64,000 nucleotides of DNA from Actinocrinis puniceicyclus (GCF_018283645.1 NZ_JAGSXH010000015.1:1-64000), one strand, 5' to 3'. Positions 41,101-52,442 are shown, counted from the first letter of the stretch. Numbers and translations are program-made. Notes: generated by a model not told the origin, from the letters alone.

Positions 41101-41999
41101 ACGACGCGGTCGGCTTGGAAGCCGCCGGCGGTGGCGGCGGTGAAGGAGACATGGCCACGCTGCGTATCGGCGAACCGATGGCCGTCCCGGAACAACTGCC
41201 GGTTTGGCTGCGACCGCTCGCCCGGGCGCTGCGCGAGCTGAGCCCGGACTGGCTCGGCTTCCGGCCCAGGAGGCGGACACTGCCCGGGGAGCCGCGCCGT
41301 TCCGCTGTGCTGATCCTTCTCGGCGAAAGCGGCCCGGCCGGTGGCCCGGAGCCCGACATCCTGATCACCGAGCGCGCCGCGACACTGCGGGCGCACGCCG
41401 GGCAGCCGGCCTTCCCCGGCGGTCGGATCGACCCGGAGGACCACGGTCCGGTGCAGGCCGCGCTGCGCGAGGCACAGGAGGAGACCGGCGTCGATCCCGG
41501 CTCGGTGGCCGTGTTCGGCCGCCTGCCCGAGATCTACCTGCAACCGAGTGATTTCATGGTCGCGTCCGTTCTCGGGTGGTGGCACACTCCGTCGCCGCCA
41601 CGCATCGTCAGCCCGCTGGAGGTGGCCGCAGTGCACCGAGTGCCTGTGGCCCAGCTTGCCGACCCCGCGAACCGGGTGCGCGTGCGCCACCCGTCCGGAT
41701 ACGTCGGCCCGGCCTTCCACGCGGGCGGCATGCTGGTCTGGGGTTTCACCGCCGGGCTGCTCGACGCGGTCTTGCGGCTCGGTGGCTGGGAGCGGCCGTG
41801 GGACCGTGACCGGTTCGAGGACTTGCCCGAAGAGGTCAGCGCCCTCGCCGTGCGGTCCAGTTCAACCCGCCCCGCCGATCAGCGCCCGTTCGCCGCGGGC
41901 ACCGACGCGGATTCCACCGGGAGCGATCCGGCACAGAGCTTTTCGGCGGGGAACGGTTCGGACAGAGCGAGCGGCCTGGCCGGCTGCGACGGCGAGTGA
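41097..41999 (+). CDS. NUDIX hydrolase (CoA pyrophosphatase-like)
   Basis: 300 residues; GTG start coupled to nth. The Nudix box [25 protein letters not shown] is intact (GxxxxxE is replaced by a one-residue-longer spacing, but REAQEE is present), and the preceding [21 protein letters not shown] is typical of the NUDT7/CoA-diphosphatase branch. The final 55 residues are low-complexity. In mycobacteria the equivalent Rv3672c lies between nth and marP as here. Substrate not proven. Confidence 0.87.
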   Translation: MNDAVGLEAAGGGGGEGDMATLRIGEPMAVPEQLPVWLRPLARALRELSPDWLGFRPRRRTLPGEPRRSAVLILLGESGPAGGPEPDILITERAATLRAHAGQPAFPGGRIDPEDHGPVQAALREAQEETGVDPGSVAVFGRLPEIYLQPSDFMVASVLGWWHTPSPPRIVSPLEVAAVHRVPVAQLADPANRVRVRHPSGYVGPAFHAGGMLVWGFTAGLLDAVLRLGGWERPWDRDRFEDLPEEVSALAVRSSSTRPADQRPFAAGTDADSTGSDPAQSFSAGNGSDRASGLAGCDGE

Positions 42000-42009
42000 G
42001 GGTGTACCC

Positions 42010-43200
42010 GTGGACCTGCTCGATCTGATCCTGATCATCATCGCTATCGCTTTCGCGGTGTCGGGATACCGTCAGGGCTTCGTGGTCGGCGTGTTGTCCT
42101 TCTTCGGCTTCGTCGGCGGTCTGCTCCTCGGCCTGTGGCTCGTGCCCATGGTGATACAGCGCTTCACTTCCAACACCTCGCTGGTGGTCTCCACGGTCTC
42201 GCTGTGCGCGGTCCTGGCGCTGGCCGTGCTCGGACAGGTGTTGGCCACGGCGCTCGGCGGGCGTGTCCGGGGAGAGATCACCTGGCGTCCGGTGCAGGCG
42301 GTCGACCAGAGCGCGGGCGCGGCGGTGTCCGTGATCTCGGTGATGCTGGTCGCCTGGTTCCTGGGGCTGGCGCTGGTGAACTCGACCATGCCGGTGGTCT
42401 CGCAGCAGGTACGCGGCTCCGCTCTGCTCAACGGCATGAAGCAGGTACTGCCCGCGAACGCGCAGAACTGGTTTCACTCGTTCGCGAGTGTGCTTGACCG
42501 CAGCGGTTTCCCGCAGGTGTTCGCGCCCTTCACACACGAGCAGATCGCCAATGTGCCACCGCCCGATCCCGCGGTGCTGAACGAGGCGGGCGTGGTCAAG
42601 GCGCGCAATTCGATCGTCAAGATCGTCGGAAACGCGCCAAGTTGCGGCAAGCAGATCGAGGGTTCCGGTTTCGTCTTCGCGTCGCAGCACGTGATGACCA
42701 ACGCGCACGTGGTGGGCGGCGTATCGCATCCCACGGTGCAGGTAGGCGGCGAGGGGCGGCTATACCGAGCGACGGTGGTCCTGTTCGATCCGACAAGCGA
42801 CATCGCAGTGCTGTACGTCCCCGGTCTGCACTCCGCGCCACTCGCCTTCGACACGACGGGCGCGAGCGGCGACAACGCCGTGGTGGCCGGCTTCCCGGAG
42901 GACGGACCGTTCACGCCGGTCGCCGCTCGCGTCCGCCAGGAGATCAACGCCCAAGGGCAGGACATCTATCAGCGCGGCTCGGCCACGCGTGACATCTTCT
43001 CGCTCTACGCTCAGGTCCTTCAGGGCAACTCCGGCGGGCCTTTGCTCACCCGGACCGGGGAGGTGTACGGCGTCGTGTTCGCCAAGTCATTGGAGGACGC
43101 GTCCACGGGTTACGCGCTGACCGCCAATCAGGTCGGGCCGGATGCACAGCGCGGAGCGAGTGAGACGGCTGCGGTGGACACGCAGGGTTGCGCCATCTAA
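42010..43200 (+). CDS. marP: Membrane serine protease MarP
   Basis: 396 residues from GTG 42010. A CvpA-like N-terminal part has four membrane helices (about 3-22, 28-46, 56-78, 103-124). The extracytoplasmic chymotrypsin-like domain carries the triad H233 (TNAHVV), D264 (SDIAVLY) and S341 (GNSGGPL). Two cysteines, in NAPSCGKQIEG and the terminal TQGCAI, may form the disulfide known in mycobacterial MarP. MarP (Rv3671c) keeps the cytoplasm neutral under acid stress by processing the hydrolase RipA; a similar envelope role is inferred. Confidence 0.93.
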   Translation: MDLLDLILIIIAIAFAVSGYRQGFVVGVLSFFGFVGGLLLGLWLVPMVIQRFTSNTSLVVSTVSLCAVLALAVLGQVLATALGGRVRGEITWRPVQAVDQSAGAAVSVISVMLVAWFLGLALVNSTMPVVSQQVRGSALLNGMKQVLPANAQNWFHSFASVLDRSGFPQVFAPFTHEQIANVPPPDPAVLNEAGVVKARNSIVKIVGNAPSCGKQIEGSGFVFASQHVMTNAHVVGGVSHPTVQVGGEGRLYRATVVLFDPTSDIAVLYVPGLHSAPLAFDTTGASGDNAVVAGFPEDGPFTPVAARVRQEINAQGQDIYQRGSATRDIFSLYAQVLQGNSGGPLLTRTGEVYGVVFAKSLEDASTGYALTANQVGPDAQRGASETAAVDTQGCAI

Positions 43201-43320
43201 CGCTTCGGTGCGCTGCACGAAGGGGCGCAGCTTTGCATGGCAGTGATCCAGATTATTGCTACTGTCTGATCTACACTCGGCGGGGTTCGGCCCGCGGTCG
43301 CGACTGTGGGGGGATCATCC

Positions 43321-44019
43321 GTGCTCGGACACTCGCATTCGACCAGCGGCGCCCTCGCCTGGGCCGCCGCCGCGGCCTGGGTTCCGGCCGCGGTGTGGCC
43401 GGCCCGGCTGGACACCAAGGGCATCCTGCTGGGCACGTTCATCACGGCCGGCTCGGCGCTGCTACCGGACCTGGACCACCCCGACGGTACGATCGCGCAC
43501 TTCCTCGGCCCGATATCGCACGCCTTCTGCCGCTTCGTCGAGTGGATCTCCGGCGGCCACAGGCACGCGACCCATTCGTTCCTGTTCGTGGCTGCGGCCA
43601 CTGCGGGAACCTGGGCCGGCGCTCACTATCTCGGGCGCCCGTTCACGCTCGGGTTGGTCTACCTTCTGCTATCGCTCGCCATCCGGGCACTGCATCTGTG
43701 CCCTCCCGGGAAGGGCATTCACTCCTGGGGCGTGGTGCTCCTCCTCGCGGTCGGCGGGACGTTCCTGATGTACCGTTGGATCGGCCCGGATCCCAGTTGG
43801 CTGCCCGTCGCCGTGGGGCTGGGTGCGCTCACCCATCTCGCCGGAGACTGCCTGACCGAACGCGGGTGCCCGCTGCTGTGGCCGATACCCGCCCGCCTGG
43901 GCATACCGCTGATCAAACACACGGGCGAGAAGTTGGAGACCGCGCTGCTCACCCCACTCATGGCCATCGGCGCGATCGTATCGCTCTACTTCGCGACAAC
44001 GCCCCTTACCCACAAGTGA
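43321..44019 (+). CDS. YdjM-type membrane-bound metal-dependent hydrolase
   Basis: 232 residues; the GTG follows GGGGGGATCATCC. The family is shown by GHSHSTSGALAW at the N-terminus, LLPDLDHPDGTIA, HRHATHSFLF and THLAGDCLTERGCPLLWPI, histidine/aspartate motifs between about five membrane helices. The group is assigned as a probable Zn-dependent hydrolase of the inner membrane; the reaction is unknown. Confidence 0.87.
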   Translation: MLGHSHSTSGALAWAAAAAWVPAAVWPARLDTKGILLGTFITAGSALLPDLDHPDGTIAHFLGPISHAFCRFVEWISGGHRHATHSFLFVAAATAGTWAGAHYLGRPFTLGLVYLLLSLAIRALHLCPPGKGIHSWGVVLLLAVGGTFLMYRWIGPDPSWLPVAVGLGALTHLAGDCLTERGCPLLWPIPARLGIPLIKHTGEKLETALLTPLMAIGAIVSLYFATTPLTHK

Positions 44020-44074
44020 GAGATGAGGGAACAGGGCGTCCGCTGCCGGCATAAATGCGAAGGACGCGTTCAGT

Positions 44075-45004
44075 TCAGCGGTCTGGTTCGTCGTCCGCGA
44101 GCCAGTTCAACACCTCCGTGTTGAACAGCTTCGGCGCCTCCTCCTGCGGGAAGTGGCCGACTCCCTCAAGCAGCCGCCAGCGATAGGGCGCGTTGACGTG
44201 CCGACCGGAGCCACGGGCCGTACTCGTCAGCACCGCGCGGTCCAGCGCTCCGTGCAGGTGCAGCGTCGGCACCTCGGTCGGAGTGCGCATGCGCTGCTGA
44301 TACTGGAGCCCGTCCGGTCGCGGCAGCGAGCGCACCCACCAGCGGAAATACTCCAACGAGCAATGTGCCACGCCGGGGATCGCGATCGCCTGCTCATAGC
44401 GCTGCGCGACTTCGGGCGGTGGCCAGTCCGGGCCGCTCCACTCGCTCAACATGCGTCCGACGGAGGCGCCTGCGTCGCGCAGCAGCGATCGCTCGGCGGC
44501 CAGCGGCCGTTGAGCGGCGAAGACATGCTTGCTCGCACCGATCTGCGCCGGGTCGGTCAACAGCGCCGCACGCTGACGCCTCGGATGACCTGCGCCGACG
44601 ACGACCAGCCGCCGAACGGTCTTCGCACGCACGGTCGCGGCCGTCCAGCCGAGCGTGGCTCCCCAGCCGTGTCCGATGACTGCAGCGTTAGCCTCGCCGA
44701 GAGCGCGAATGACGCCCGTGACGTCCATCGTCAGTGTTATCGGATCGTACCCTCGCGGCGTCTTGTCGCTCCCGCCGAAGCCCCGAAGGTCCATCGCGGC
44801 GGCGCGGTAACCGGCCTCGGCGAAGGCGGTCAGCTGGTCTCGCCAGGTCCACCAGAATTGCGGAAAACCGTGCACGAACAGTACCAGCGGGCCCTCGCCG
44901 AGCTCGACGACGTGGAAGCGGGCGCCGTTGGCGGACACTTCGCGGTGTGTCCAGGCGCCTTCCACGTACACCGGTGACAGGTCTGAAGGCATGGGCGCCA
45001 GCAT
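44075..45004 (-). CDS. Alpha/beta hydrolase, epoxide-hydrolase-like, altered nucleophile
   Basis: 309 residues (a second ATG four codons in is an alternative start). The epoxide hydrolase layout is clear: oxyanion motif HGFPQFWWTWRDQL, DLRGFGGSD, a cap domain, and the catalytic histidine in EGVGHFPQEEAP. The nucleophile elbow reads VIGHGWGATLGW, so residue 113 is Gly where Asp (epoxide hydrolase) or Ser is expected. This protein is therefore either non-catalytic or uses another residue. The position near marP matches EphE (Rv3670) in mycobacteria. Confidence 0.85.
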   Translation of the reverse strand: MLAPMPSDLSPVYVEGAWTHREVSANGARFHVVELGEGPLVLFVHGFPQFWWTWRDQLTAFAEAGYRAAAMDLRGFGGSDKTPRGYDPITLTMDVTGVIRALGEANAAVIGHGWGATLGWTAATVRAKTVRRLVVVGAGHPRRQRAALLTDPAQIGASKHVFAAQRPLAAERSLLRDAGASVGRMLSEWSGPDWPPPEVAQRYEQAIAIPGVAHCSLEYFRWWVRSLPRPDGLQYQQRMRTPTEVPTLHLHGALDRAVLTSTARGSGRHVNAPYRWRLLEGVGHFPQEEAPKLFNTEVLNWLADDEPDR

Positions 45005-45129
45005 TGCACAGATGGCTGACCGTACGGTGTCGTCGAGGCGTGCGTTGGGCGACTCGAAGCACAGAATGGGCGGTCACGGACCTGCGGCGTGGTGGTGGAA
45101 GTGACCTGGCCGCACTTGCCGCTCCGGGC

Positions 45130-45187
45130 CCGCCTGGCGATCGCACGCGCCAGGCGCCGCGGCCTGATCCGAAGCTACTTCTCAAAC
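45130..45187 (-). repeat. Dispersed repeat, copy B
   Basis: 58 bases that match copy A at 51 positions, without gaps, in the opposite orientation. The plus frame reads RLAIARARRRGLIRSYFSNSG followed by TAG. It lies in the 229-base gap between the alpha/beta hydrolase start and the holin-like gene end. Confidence 0.7.
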
Positions 45188-45233
45188 TCGGGGTAGCGCG
45201 GGCCCAACAACTTGCCCAACAACAGTTGCTGCT

Positions 45234-45650
45234 CTACCGCGGGGTTCGCTTGAGTACGGCGAGCGATTCGTTGGTCGTGCGTTTGGTCGCGTCGACGCCG
45301 CGGATCGCCTTGAACCGCACCAACCCGACGCCGCCACACACCGCGCCGAGCAAGAGGTAACCGCCTCCGACGATGAGCCAGGCCCAGGCCAGCCCGATCC
45401 CGGCGGCGTGGATGCCGTAGGCGATCGCGAAGGAGCACATGATCAGGGCGAACAACAGCAGCATGCCCGCGACCGCGAACAGTCCGCCGCCCGTGGCCGC
45501 CTGCTTGAAGTCTCGGCGCAACTCCGCTTTGGCCAGCGCGATCTCGTCGCGCACCAGGGCGGACATGTCCTTGGTCGCAGACATGACCAGGGCGGAGAGT
45601 TTCTGGTCCGTCTCGGCGTGCTCGGACGGGGAACCGATGGTCACGGCCAC
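45234..45650 (-). CDS. Phage holin family (DUF1469-type) membrane protein
   Basis: 138 residues from GTG 45650, preceded by GGAGGTACCC. The N-terminal helix (LVMSATKDMSALVRDEIALAKAELRRDFKQA) is followed by two membrane helices (about 58-80 and 88-110) and a basic tail. The family name reflects similarity only; this is a core chromosomal gene that accompanies acs and the epoxide-hydrolase-like gene in actinomycetes (Rv3669 in M. tuberculosis). Role unknown. Confidence 0.87.
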   Translation of the reverse strand: MAVTIGSPSEHAETDQKLSALVMSATKDMSALVRDEIALAKAELRRDFKQAATGGGLFAVAGMLLLFALIMCSFAIAYGIHAAGIGLAWAWLIVGGGYLLLGAVCGGVGLVRFKAIRGVDATKRTTNESLAVLKRTPR

Positions 45651-45835
45651 GGGTACCTCCACAGGGCGGACTTGATCGGCGGGCAGGTCCCGGCCCAAGT
45701 ACCCCGGGAGTCGTCGGATTATGCGGTCATTGGGCTGAACGCGCAGGCTGGAATCGGCGAGGGGTGCGCTTCCCCGTGCGGACTCGCATCCGCGGAGGGC
45801 GCGGGCCAGCCGGTGAATAGCTACAAGTTGATCAG

Positions 45836-45862
45836 TCGCTTTATCGATATATCGCTTTATCG
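45836..45862. promoter_or_regulatory. Direct repeats and palindrome upstream of eis
   Basis: TCGCTTTATCG occurs at 45836-45846 and 45852-45862, 16 bases apart, and the junction forms the palindrome CGATATATCG. This A/T-rich block is about 95 bases upstream of the eis-like start and also faces the holin-like gene. It looks like a regulator binding site. Confidence 0.5.
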
Positions 45863-45955
45863 CCCTTGGGTGGATTCTGGAACCGGCGCCGGTCGGCGGC
45901 CGAACCGGCGGAAAAACCGTTCGCGACCTGCGGCCGCGCGTGTTACGCATTACCC

Positions 45956-47197
45956 ATGCCGACAGAGCCGTCCGCGCCGCGCGCGCTTACTGAAAGCGAG
46001 TTGGAGCACTTCTACCGACTCGACGAACTGGCCTTCGGGGAGGAACCGGCAAGCCAGCAAGCCGCGGAGGTCAGCAGGCGGCTCCTGGAACGCGACCGGA
46101 CCATCGGCGTGTTCGACGGCCCGCAGTTGGTCGGCGGCGCTTCGATCTTCACCCTTGAGATGACCGTGCCGGGTGGGCGGATCCCGCTCGCCGGCGTCAG
46201 CTGGGTCAGCGTGATGCCCACTCACCGGCGCCGCGGCATTCTCAGCTCGATGATGCGCTGTCAGCTGCACGGTCTCCACGAGTCGGGCGGCGAGGCCGTG
46301 GCCGGCTTGACCGCCAGCGAGCCGCCGATCTACGGACGCTTCGGCTACGGGTCGGCCTCGCGCGCCGCTGCGTTGACGATCCAGCGCCCGTACAGCGCGT
46401 TGCGTATTCCCGAGGGCGTGGACTCCATCGCTCTCCGATTCGTACCGACCGACGAATCCTACGAGGTCTGCGAAGAGATCTACGCGCGCCAGGTACCCGA
46501 ACGGCCCGGCATGCTCGTGCGCACGCCGAGTTGGGCGATGGCGTACTTCACGGACGTTGACCAGTGGCGGGCCGGCCGTTCCCGTCTCCGGACGGTACTG
46601 GCGGAACGCGACGGTAAAGCAGTCGGCTATACGCGTTATCGCACCAAATATCGTGAAAGCGACGGCAGACCTGCTGGTGAAGTGAGTGTGACTGAACTCT
46701 ATGCGGACGATGCCGCGTCATACGCGGCATTGCTGCGGTATCTCACCGAAATCGATCTCATGACGATCACCCGTCTGGACGGCATCCCGCTCGACGGCCA
46801 TGCAATGCATCTCCTTCAGAACGTGCGCGCTGCCAATGTGCATGTCAAAGACGCGCTCTACATCCGGCTGGTCGACATAGATCGAGCGCTGGCGTCACGT
46901 AGCTACGCCGCGCCGATCGACCTCGTCCTTGACGTGGCCGACGCGCTGTGCCCCTGGAACGCCGGCCGCTGGCGATTGACCGGCGATGAAGCAGGCGCGT
47001 GCTGCGAACCCACCGCCGCCGCCGCCGCCGATCTCGCGCTCGACGTGCGGGAACTCGGCGCGGCTTACCTCGGAGGCACCTCGCTGGCCGCGCTCGGGGC
47101 GGCCGGGCTGGTGAAGGAACACCGCCGCGGCGCCCTGGCCGCCGCGGCCCGCGCTTTCGCCGCAGATCTGGAACCGTGGATTCCGTTCGGCTTCTGA
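45956..47197 (+). CDS. eis: Eis-type GNAT N-acetyltransferase
   Basis: 413 residues from ATG 45956. The N-terminal GNAT domain has acetyl-CoA-binding VSWVSVMPTHRRRGILSSMM, followed by the second GNAT-like domain and a sterol-carrier-type C-terminal domain, the three-part Eis layout (Eis is about 400 residues). The C-terminal carboxylate that serves as catalytic base in Eis is represented by the last residues IPFGF. Eis acetylates aminoglycosides and lysine residues. The gene ends 38 bases before a very strong terminator shared with acs. Confidence 0.88.
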   Translation: MPTEPSAPRALTESELEHFYRLDELAFGEEPASQQAAEVSRRLLERDRTIGVFDGPQLVGGASIFTLEMTVPGGRIPLAGVSWVSVMPTHRRRGILSSMMRCQLHGLHESGGEAVAGLTASEPPIYGRFGYGSASRAAALTIQRPYSALRIPEGVDSIALRFVPTDESYEVCEEIYARQVPERPGMLVRTPSWAMAYFTDVDQWRAGRSRLRTVLAERDGKAVGYTRYRTKYRESDGRPAGEVSVTELYADDAASYAALLRYLTEIDLMTITRLDGIPLDGHAMHLLQNVRAANVHVKDALYIRLVDIDRALASRSYAAPIDLVLDVADALCPWNAGRWRLTGDEAGACCEPTAAAAADLALDVRELGAAYLGGTSLAALGAAGLVKEHRRGALAAAARAFAADLEPWIPFGF

Positions 47198-47235
47198 CCG
47201 AGGGCCGCAACCGGCCGGCCGTGAGGTCGAACGCA

Positions 47236-47278
47236 CCGGCGGCATGCACCCGATGAGTGATCGGGTGCATGCCGCCGG
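47236..47278. terminator. Bidirectional terminator between eis and acs
   Basis: A perfect 19-base stem, CCGGCGGCATGCACCCGAT with its complement, around GAGTG. It lies between the convergent stops. There is no T-tract, but stem length makes termination very likely. Confidence 0.85.
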
Positions 47279-47290
47279 GTGGCGAACCGC

Positions 47291-49249
<1,959 letters not shown>

Positions 49250-49401
49250 ACGAGCTCCTCGTCAGACGTCCGTTTGCGGGCCGGACGGAGGCACGGCGCA
49301 GCGCCGCGCCGCCGTGGTCGGTGTGAGCTTCTCTCAGCCCAACAGCAGACCAGTACTCATGCTGTTACGCAAGGGTTTCCGGCCAATATAGGTCTAGACC
49401 A

Positions 49402-49434
49402 CACCGCCGGCGAGGTCGCGCCTCGCCGGCGGTG
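49402..49434 (-). terminator. Terminator after the acetate transporter gene
   Basis: CACCGCCGGCGAGG pairs with CCTCGCCGGCGGTG (14 bases) around TCGCG, 62 bases after the transporter stop on the minus strand. Confidence 0.8.
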
Positions 49435-49496
49435 CGGTGCAATTGGGCGTCGGCCGGGGCGCGGCTTCGGCCCGATGGTGCCTCTTGGCCGTCTGC

Positions 49497-50099
49497 TCAG
49501 CGCGGCAGGGTCGGCAGCACGTCCCGCCGGTGCGTTGCGTTGATGACCGTGGCTGCCGCCGCGTACCAGGCGGCGACACCAGTGGCGATGCCGAGCCATC
49601 CGCCGATCTTGGTCATCGTGTCCGGAGCGGGTGTGCCGTTCTGGAACGCGCCGATGGCGAGGAACAGGAAGGCGAGCGTCAGGAGCACGAAGACGACTAG
49701 CACGGCCAGCGAGGTGCGTAGCGCCGCGACGGTCATAAACGCGGTGAAGATCGCCCAGAGCAGTAGATAGAGGCCGATCGCCTGGTGCACATCGCCGCTG
49801 GCTGCGGTCAGGTGGGTGTTGATGTACCAGAAGGACAGCCAGAACGCGCCGAACGAGCTGAACGCGGTGGCGCCGAACGTGTTGCCGCGCCTGAATTCCC
49901 ACATGCCGGCCAGCAGTTGGGCGATACCGCCGTAGAAGGTGGCGAGGCCCAGCACGATGGTGATCGCGCCGGTCTCCTTGATGAGGTTGGCGTTGCCGAA
50001 GGAGAGCGCCAGCGTGGTCATCGCGAACCCGGCGAGACCGAGTGGCGCGGGATCGGCGACGGTCACCGGGGTGCTAGTCGTGGGTGCTTCGTTGCTCAC
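49497..50099 (-). CDS. Acetate uptake transporter (SatP/GPR1-FUN34-YaaH)
   Basis: 200 residues; GTG start with AAAGGA about ten bases upstream. The family motif DPAPLGLAGFA (N/DPAPLGL) precedes six membrane helices, and the loop FSSFGAFWLSFWYINTH is characteristic. These proteins form acetate/succinate channels in the membrane. It lies between acs and the LytTR regulator on one strand. The 270 bases upstream contain no gene and probably carry the promoter controlled by the LytS/LytTR pair, which is inference. Confidence 0.92.
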   Translation of the reverse strand: MSNEAPTTSTPVTVADPAPLGLAGFAMTTLALSFGNANLIKETGAITIVLGLATFYGGIAQLLAGMWEFRRGNTFGATAFSSFGAFWLSFWYINTHLTAASGDVHQAIGLYLLLWAIFTAFMTVAALRTSLAVLVVFVLLTLAFLFLAIGAFQNGTPAPDTMTKIGGWLGIATGVAAWYAAAATVINATHRRDVLPTLPR

Positions 50100-50369
50100 G
50101 ACCGTGATCCTTTCGACCAGACATGAGGCCCGCTCCGCGCCCCGGTCGGCGTTCGCTCGTCCGGTGTCCGGGTTGGGCCAGTGGTTGTCAGCCCCTGAAC
50201 TGGGACCTGCTCCGGTCGTCCCCAGCTTTCGGTGTTCTCATGACGGGACAGGGCTTCGTTGCGCCGAGTGGCCTAACGAGCGCGCCGACCGGTTCGACGT
50301 ATTTCGAAACAGCCTGGAGCTGCGGCTTTCCGGTCGCGTCACGCCCGGAGGGGTTCCCCCCGCGGTAGC

Positions 50370-51125
50370 TCAGCGCTGTCGATTGGCGTCTCCGAGCAAC
50401 CGATCCCGCAGTTCGCGGGCATGACGCCGACTGACCGCGAGTGTCTTGTCACCGACCTTCACAGTCGTATGCCCGGCGTCCCAGCGGACCTCCTGAATAT
50501 GCCGCAGCGCGACGAGGTACGAGCGGTGGATTCGGGCGAACCCGTATGGGGTCCAGCGCTCCTCGAGCGTCGCCAGCGATATCCGCACCAAGTGCGACCC
50601 GGCGGCTGTATGCAACCGTGCGTAGTCACCGTGCGCCTCGACGTACCGGATCTGCGACCGGGTCAGGAACCGGGTGACGCCGGCGAGTTCGACCGGCACG
50701 ACTTCGTCGTCGCTAGGGGCTGAACGGGTGCGTGCGTGCAGGCGTTCATGCACCCTCCGGACTGCTTCGGCGAGCCGATCCTGTCGCACCGGCTTGAGCA
50801 CGTAGTCCACGGCATGCAGCTCGAACGCCCCGACCGCGAAGTCCTCGTGCGCGGTGATGAACACGATCTGTGGGCTGTCCGCTCGGCGCGCCAGGGTGCG
50901 TGCGATGTCCAAGCCCGTCGCGCCGGGCATTCGGATGTCCAGGAAGAGCGCGTCGATCCGCTGTTCGCTGGTCAGTACGCGGATGGCCTCGGCGCCTGAC
51001 GAGGCGGTCCGGATACTGCCGATCCGGGTGTCCGCGCTGAGCAGGTAGGTCAGCTCCTCCAGAGCGGGCCGCTCGTCATCGACGGCCAACACGGCCAGGC
51101 CGGGGCGGTCCAACGGCTGGGTCAT
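50370..51125 (-). CDS. LytTR-family response regulator
   Basis: 251 residues. The receiver domain has VDDERPALEEL, phospho-acceptor D in ALFLDIRMPGATGLD (near 65) and K in YVLKPVRQDRL. The C-terminal LytTR domain is marked by FLTRSQIRYVEAHGDYARLHT and FARIHRSYLVALRHI. The gene overlaps the LytS-like kinase (ATGA). In other bacteria such pairs (BtsSR, YpdAB, PdtaR-like) sense small carboxylates; its neighbours are acetate genes. Confidence 0.94.
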   Translation of the reverse strand: MTQPLDRPGLAVLAVDDERPALEELTYLLSADTRIGSIRTASSGAEAIRVLTSEQRIDALFLDIRMPGATGLDIARTLARRADSPQIVFITAHEDFAVGAFELHAVDYVLKPVRQDRLAEAVRRVHERLHARTRSAPSDDEVVPVELAGVTRFLTRSQIRYVEAHGDYARLHTAAGSHLVRISLATLEERWTPYGFARIHRSYLVALRHIQEVRWDAGHTTVKVGDKTLAVSRRHARELRDRLLGDANRQR

Positions 51126-52315
51126 TCGCTCTCCCGTCGGGTGATCGGCCTTCTGCGCGACACCGGCTTGGGGATGCGGATGGTGACGGTGGTTCCCTCG
51201 CCCGGTGCGCTGTCCAATTGAAGCCCATGGTCCGAACCGAAGGCCGCCAGAAGCCGTTCTTGGATGTTGGCCACGGCGTGAGCGTCTGACGTGCTCTTTC
51301 CGCTTAGTGCCGCGCCTGCCGTGGAAGGGTCCATCCCGATACCGTCATCCGAGATCGTGATCACGTACTCCTGGTCCGTGTGAGCAGCGGAGACCGTAAC
51401 CGTTCCCTTGCCTGACTTACCTCGAAGGCCGTGTCGCACCGCATTCTCCACCAACGGCTGCAAGCACAGGAACGGCAGCTCCAAGCCCAGGGTCTCCGGC
51501 GCGACCCGCACCACGAGTTCCAACTGATCGCCGAAACGCGCCTGTTCCAGCTGGAAGTAGCAGTCGATGCACCGCAGTTCTTCGGCGAGGGTGGTCATCG
51601 AGCCGCCACGCCGGAACGAGTACCGGGTGAAGTCGGCGAACTCGAGGAGCAGTTCGCGCGCTCGGGGCGGATCGGTACGCACGAACGATGCGATCGCGGT
51701 CAGCGAGTTGTAGATGAAGTGCGGCGAGATCTGCGCGCGCAGCGCCCGGATCTCCGCCTCCATCGCGCGCGTGCGTGACTGATCGAGCTGCGCCAGCTCC
51801 AGCTGTGACGAGACCCAGCGGGCCACCTCGCACACCGCTCGGGTGAGGGCGACCGACGCCGTCGCGTTGTAGGCGGCAAGCGCGCCGACGACTTGGCCGT
51901 CGACGATCAAGGGGGCGATGACCGCGTCGCGGATGGGGCACTCTTCGCTACCGCAGGTGACCCAGTCCAGCAGTTTGACGCGCCCGGTCGCGATGACGTT
52001 CTTGGCGTGGACGAGCGCGTCTTCGGCGTGCCGATCGCCTTCGCCGTCCCAGGCCAGGAGACGCTCGGCGTCTGTGATCGCGACGGCAGCAGTTCCGAGC
52101 AGCCGGCGCAGATGACGCGCGGATTTACGCGCGGAGTCGGGGGAGAGACCTTCGCGCAGGACGGGCGCCGCGAGGGAAACCGTGTGCATCGCTTCGTAAG
52201 CGGCACGCTCTGTCGGGGTCCCGTAGACGTGGTGTCGTCTGGCCGCCCGAACCGCTGCGCCGACCGGGACGGCCAGCACTCCCGCGACCGCGATCATCGT
52301 TGCCGTGGAATCCAC
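51122..52315 (-). CDS. LytS-like sensor histidine kinase
   Basis: 397 residues. A short N-terminal membrane helix, then a GAF-like sensing part (about 40-185) with a CGSEECPIRDAV stretch whose two cysteines could bind metal or a cluster. The His_kinase block is ISPHFIYNSLTAIASFVRTDP (H near 205) and the ATPase has LQPLVENAVRHGL, SDDGIGM and the G2 region. It phosphorylates the LytTR regulator it overlaps. Confidence 0.93.
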   Translation of the reverse strand: MDSTATMIAVAGVLAVPVGAAVRAARRHHVYGTPTERAAYEAMHTVSLAAPVLREGLSPDSARKSARHLRRLLGTAAVAITDAERLLAWDGEGDRHAEDALVHAKNVIATGRVKLLDWVTCGSEECPIRDAVIAPLIVDGQVVGALAAYNATASVALTRAVCEVARWVSSQLELAQLDQSRTRAMEAEIRALRAQISPHFIYNSLTAIASFVRTDPPRARELLLEFADFTRYSFRRGGSMTTLAEELRCIDCYFQLEQARFGDQLELVVRVAPETLGLELPFLCLQPLVENAVRHGLRGKSGKGTVTVSAAHTDQEYVITISDDGIGMDPSTAGAALSGKSTSDAHAVANIQERLLAAFGSDHGLQLDSAPGEGTTVTIRIPKPVSRRRPITRRESE

Positions 52316-52442
52316 CTACATGACGGTACGTTACGCACAAGATCATGGCCAGGGTGATTGCTCCAGGACCCGACCATAGGCTGACAACCCTGACTGGGTG
52401 CGGTGCGATAGCTCTGCCGGGCGTGGCTTAAGTTTGTCGGTT

